This document shows, one piece after another, positions 60,674-64,000 of a stretch of 64,000 bases of DNA. The position numbers and the translations under genes were made by a program. The notes below the pieces were generated by a model that saw only the letters and a list, made by a program, of their open reading frames with translations, was not told the origin of the DNA and did not search any database. Source of the stretch: Monilinia fructicola (lineage: Eukaryota > Ascomycota > Leotiomycetes > Helotiales > Sclerotiniaceae); NCBI GenBank assembly GCA_008692225.1, contig VICG01000009.1:2007001-2071000 (forward strand), given 5' to 3'. Position 1 is the stretch's first letter, and each line of letters starts with the position of its first letter.

Positions 60674-63600
60674 GAGCGCCCATGCCCAGGACAATACAAA
60701 TCACTCGAACTTTGACATCTCTCCCCAATGTAAAACATCAGACGGACACAAGAACCCGTACTAGCTACTGTCGCCATGCTGGTGAATCTTTCTTTCTCTC
60801 GACCCAGGCGTGAACTCGATCCCTAGCCCATTGTTCTTCCTTCGGAAAATCATACACCCTGAAGATGCCTGTGCGTGGCCCAGCGGTTTAGTTGCCCACA
60901 CCCATGCGCGCACGACCCAAAGGGGAAAAGATCCAAATAGGGGGTGGGTGATCCTGGTGATTTTACTATACTACGGTACTGGAGCGCCCATGGGTAGAAG
61001 GACAAACGCATGTCCATTGATGTGCTCCGGTCTGTCAGGTACTGGATTTGTGCGGTGGTATGGCTGCAAAGAGATACAGTACATTTGGCACTGCTGCATC
61101 TTACCACACAAGTGGCAAGCACCTACCTGGTACATTGATCCATCCACACACCCATTGTGTGGTGACTCTCGTCATCCTAGTTTTCTGTTCCGCTTCCTCC
61201 TCAAACAAGGGTAGGTATACCCCTGAATTGCGTTGCAGATTCCGGACCTTTCAGGACCAGTGCCAATGCTCGTTGGTGGCTAGCAACAAACGCAACCGCC
61301 GCATTTCCTGTCAAGTTCTGTCTGAGATGATCTTTCTTCGGTTTTTGAATATACGGACGGCAAGTCCCTGGAAAGTGTCGGATGTGTGAGTGAGTGAATG
61401 CATACCTCAGTGGAGTGCCCAATTGAGGGTTGAGTCGCACGATGCTCTGACCATGTAGACCCATCTTCTGACTTCCTGGTACCGACCCTCCTCTTCATCC
61501 GAGTCCAGTGGCATGTTGTTCGTACCAATCATGTCGGGTATTCTTTGCTGTACGTTACACCATCACTTGCAAAAACTAGAACAACAGATGCAATCGACCG
61601 GCCGAGTCATGCAAGCTACACAGTATAACGCCCGTACTCGTACACATCTTTTCTGCCCACCATATGAAGTGACAATGTTGCGAATGCACCAAAGTTTGCA
61701 AGAAAAATAAGCTTTCCAATGAGGTGCGTTAGCACAAGTGTAGTGTGATGAAGAAGAAAAAAATGTGTCTTGGTGTACAATACTGTCCCTCTTCTCTTCT
61801 TTTCTGAGCAATCAAAATCTTTCACGTATTCAGCCACGATTTACCGCTCGATGAAACCAATAACAAACGCAGATGCCGAAAGATACTAGAAAAAGATGGG
61901 ATGACGGAGAAAGACACCATGGCATTGGCATTGGCAGCATCAAGCCAAAGATTAAACCTTGGCCTAAACATCATTAGCTCGAGTGGTTTGCCTCAGTGGT
62001 GAGGTGGTCTACACCAGACCTAGAATAGTTTGTGATTCTACTGGCGACCCGTACCTAGGTCCTGGTCAGGAATAGTGTACTGTACGGAGTATGCTTTGTG
62101 CTGCATTACAATTTTCCGGCAAGCAAAAGGGTGAAGCATGCAACTTGTACCTGCATCAGTAACCGGCTTCGGCGATGGTGTGGGACTACTGTGTAGTTCG
62201 TCTTTTGTATGTTTATGCACTATAACAAATGTAGATTAGTTGCGACCTGTGCTAGACCTCTAGTCAGGAACGCTCCCCGTTTTAAAGGGGAGTGGTAATA
62301 GAGATCGATATACCGCCTCTCCCCCCAAACATTCAGATCAGGGTAGACTCGTCTCTTCCATCGCTCGTATCTTCGTGTTTGGCTATCGTATCTAACAGAC
62401 AATTATTTGGTATAGGATCGATACGCCGCATTATCAGCTGCCCCTGACAATGAGGTAATACAGAATCGAGCTATCTGACCCCCTGGTAAAGACGTTAAAT
62501 AATTACGTGTCTAACCCGCAAAGATAAAAATTGACGTTTGTTAGGGGGGAAGAGAGTGTGAGGTCGGAAAGGCCGTTGCACAAAGCCAGAATCAGCAGAA
62601 TCGTCAGCAACAAAACAATTCTGCCTCGTACTGAAACAAAAGGATGGAAGCCCGTCAGTAGGCTCGTGGAGGAAGCCGTTTTACCATCGCAAGTATCCGC
62701 ACTGGCTCCATATGAAAGTTTCTCGAGACCAAAACATGCGACGCTAACCTGAGCTGGACGAAAATGCTATCTTCACCCCCACCAAAAAGGATGCATAAAG
62801 GGGTAACAAGACTTTAGCCTATTTCTTCGTACGGATCAATGTCCCAAAGCGTCAATCCGCACAGCATAAGCATAAGCATAAGTTGCATAACGCAGAAGCA
62901 TGGGATGAGCAACTCACGTGTTCCACTTCAGGAGTTTGTTTCTCCCATGCTCCCTGGAGGGCAGTTACTTTTTCTGTCTACAGATGCTCGTAACCAGAAT
63001 TCGAAAGACTGACCGTATCACGTTTTTGTCAAGACGTTACAAATTAGACGGAGAAGAACCGAAGAAGTCGACAAAACGCACGGCTATATTAACGAGTGAG
63101 TGAGAACCTTTCCTTTATGCAAATGGCTAGGTGTATGCAAGCAAGACATGTTTGTTGATGGTGGGTGGCTCTGCCTACGCCACTCGCACCAGGATTTTAC
63201 ACTTTTCAAATAAAAGTCAAAGTAACCTCCGAATCATCAGAGAAACCAGCCCTGAAATTCTGGCTCGTTCTTTTCTTGGTTCCGAGAATTCGCGATATCT
63301 CCTCTGTTAGGTAGCATCTTTGGACCCCACTCTAGTGCCTCCTAAGCAGCTTACTGTTGAGCCAAAAATAGCCAAACCACCAGTCAACCTCGTCTTACTC
63401 CGTACAAATATTTCTACTCTGGTTTTTGTTTGATACGTAGCGCCATTAGCAGAATGTAAGCTGGGATTCCCGATCTTGCGTGCCAAGTTCAGATGACAAT
63501 CATTGCATGGCTCTCCCTGTACCAGGCTTGGCTTTTCCTACAAATGTCCTCCCCACAAGATCTACTGCCTCCACCCGACTGTCAAGCTGGAATCGCATAA

Positions 63601-64000
63601 ACTTCGAGAAGGGCTTGTTGAGGCTCGAATGTTACCATAATAACCTTTTCAATGCGGACTGCCTCGGGCCCAACTGCTGGAATGCACCAGAAAAGACGAG
63701 CCAAACTCCTTGTTTTGGGTAAACTCTAGATCGCAACGAAAAGGGCCAGGGTTTGGGTTTGGGTTTGGGTTTGGGTTTCTGAGATCTTCCTCACCAAGAG
63801 GCGATAGTGGGACTGTTCCTCGGGCCAAGCTCTGACGATGGAGAATATGTTACATGTGCGACGAGGCTCAGCGTGTTCCATCTGTTTGGGAACATTGTTA
63901 CTCCGTCAAACTGACACGTAGGTACATGTCTGAAGTCTGTACCAGAAACAACTTCCGCGTGAGTGTTCTGGATGTACGTCATATTTGCACCACGATGATT
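60674..64000. other. Terminal region without recognisable gene
   Basis: Many short overlapping frames exist on both strands but none shows conserved motifs, splice chains or domain-like composition. It contains a CCTAGG motif and a TACGGAGTA motif near 62054-62086 and the telomere-like GGGTTT array near the right edge. A gene extending past the edge cannot be excluded. Confidence 0.45.
63749..63778. repeat. Interstitial GGGTTT hexamer array, five copies
   Basis: Five perfect copies of GGGTTT. This resembles but is not identical to the fungal telomere repeat TTAGGG. Confidence 0.8.

Noticed and set aside
63480..63722. 80-codon plus-strand frame with several Cys
   Set aside because: It begins with GTG, has no signal peptide and no recognisable motif, and lies at the window edge with no support.
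1..64000. tRNA, rRNA or snRNA genes
   Set aside because: A by-eye search for A/B-box pairs, cloverleaf ends and 5S-like cores found nothing convincing; a covariance-model scan would be needed to exclude them.

Overview
This window is nuclear DNA of a filamentous ascomycete. The genes have several short introns (mostly 45-83 nt) with GTATGT, GTGAGT or GTAAGT donors, intergenic DNA is long and microsatellite-rich, and every recognisable gene is a fungal or general eukaryotic family. The gene set and the AT/CT-rich leaders suggest a Leotiomycete close to Botrytis/Sclerotinia; this is inference, since no search could be run. Gene density is low: ten to twelve genes in 64 kb. I saw no convincing tRNA, rRNA or CRISPR.

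Layout. 1-6.4 kb is gene-free. A small Ser-rich double-CxxC protein lies at 6.4 kb (+). AHA1, the Hsp90 co-chaperone, lies at 10.2-11.2 kb (-). A four-TM membrane protein lies at 13.8-14.9 kb (+), with a decayed copy of part of one exon 1.1 kb downstream. CDC4, an F-box/WD40 ubiquitin-ligase subunit, lies at 16.6-19.9 kb (-). The meiotic axis protein HOP1 (HORMA + PHD) lies at 22.7-25.1 kb (+, 8 exons). After 4.7 kb of G-rich low-complexity DNA comes a disordered Ser-rich protein at 29.8-32.1 kb (+). Next are a possible decayed gene at 34.1-34.6 kb, an ORF desert, and a candidate small secreted Cys-rich protein at 36.9-37.2 kb (+). A UDP-galactose-type transporter lies at 38.4-40.0 kb (+) and the meiotic helicase MER3/HFM1 at 40.8-46.5 kb (+). 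A Dnf3-type P4-ATPase lies at 47.3-52.8 kb (-), with its frame broken about ten times. A MITE-like element sits at 53.9-54.2 kb, and a homeodomain regulator with a PH-like domain at 56.1-58.0 kb (-). 58-64 kb shows no convincing gene.

The genes form no operon or biosynthetic cluster. HOP1 and MER3 both act in meiotic crossing over and lie about 16 kb apart. AHA1, CDC4, the transporter and the flippase are housekeeping. The most unusual signals are the concentrated, mostly homopolymer-associated frame breaks in the flippase, the TA-flanked inverted-repeat element, the exon relic, and the hidden small secreted-protein gene with only 5 coding nt in its first exon.
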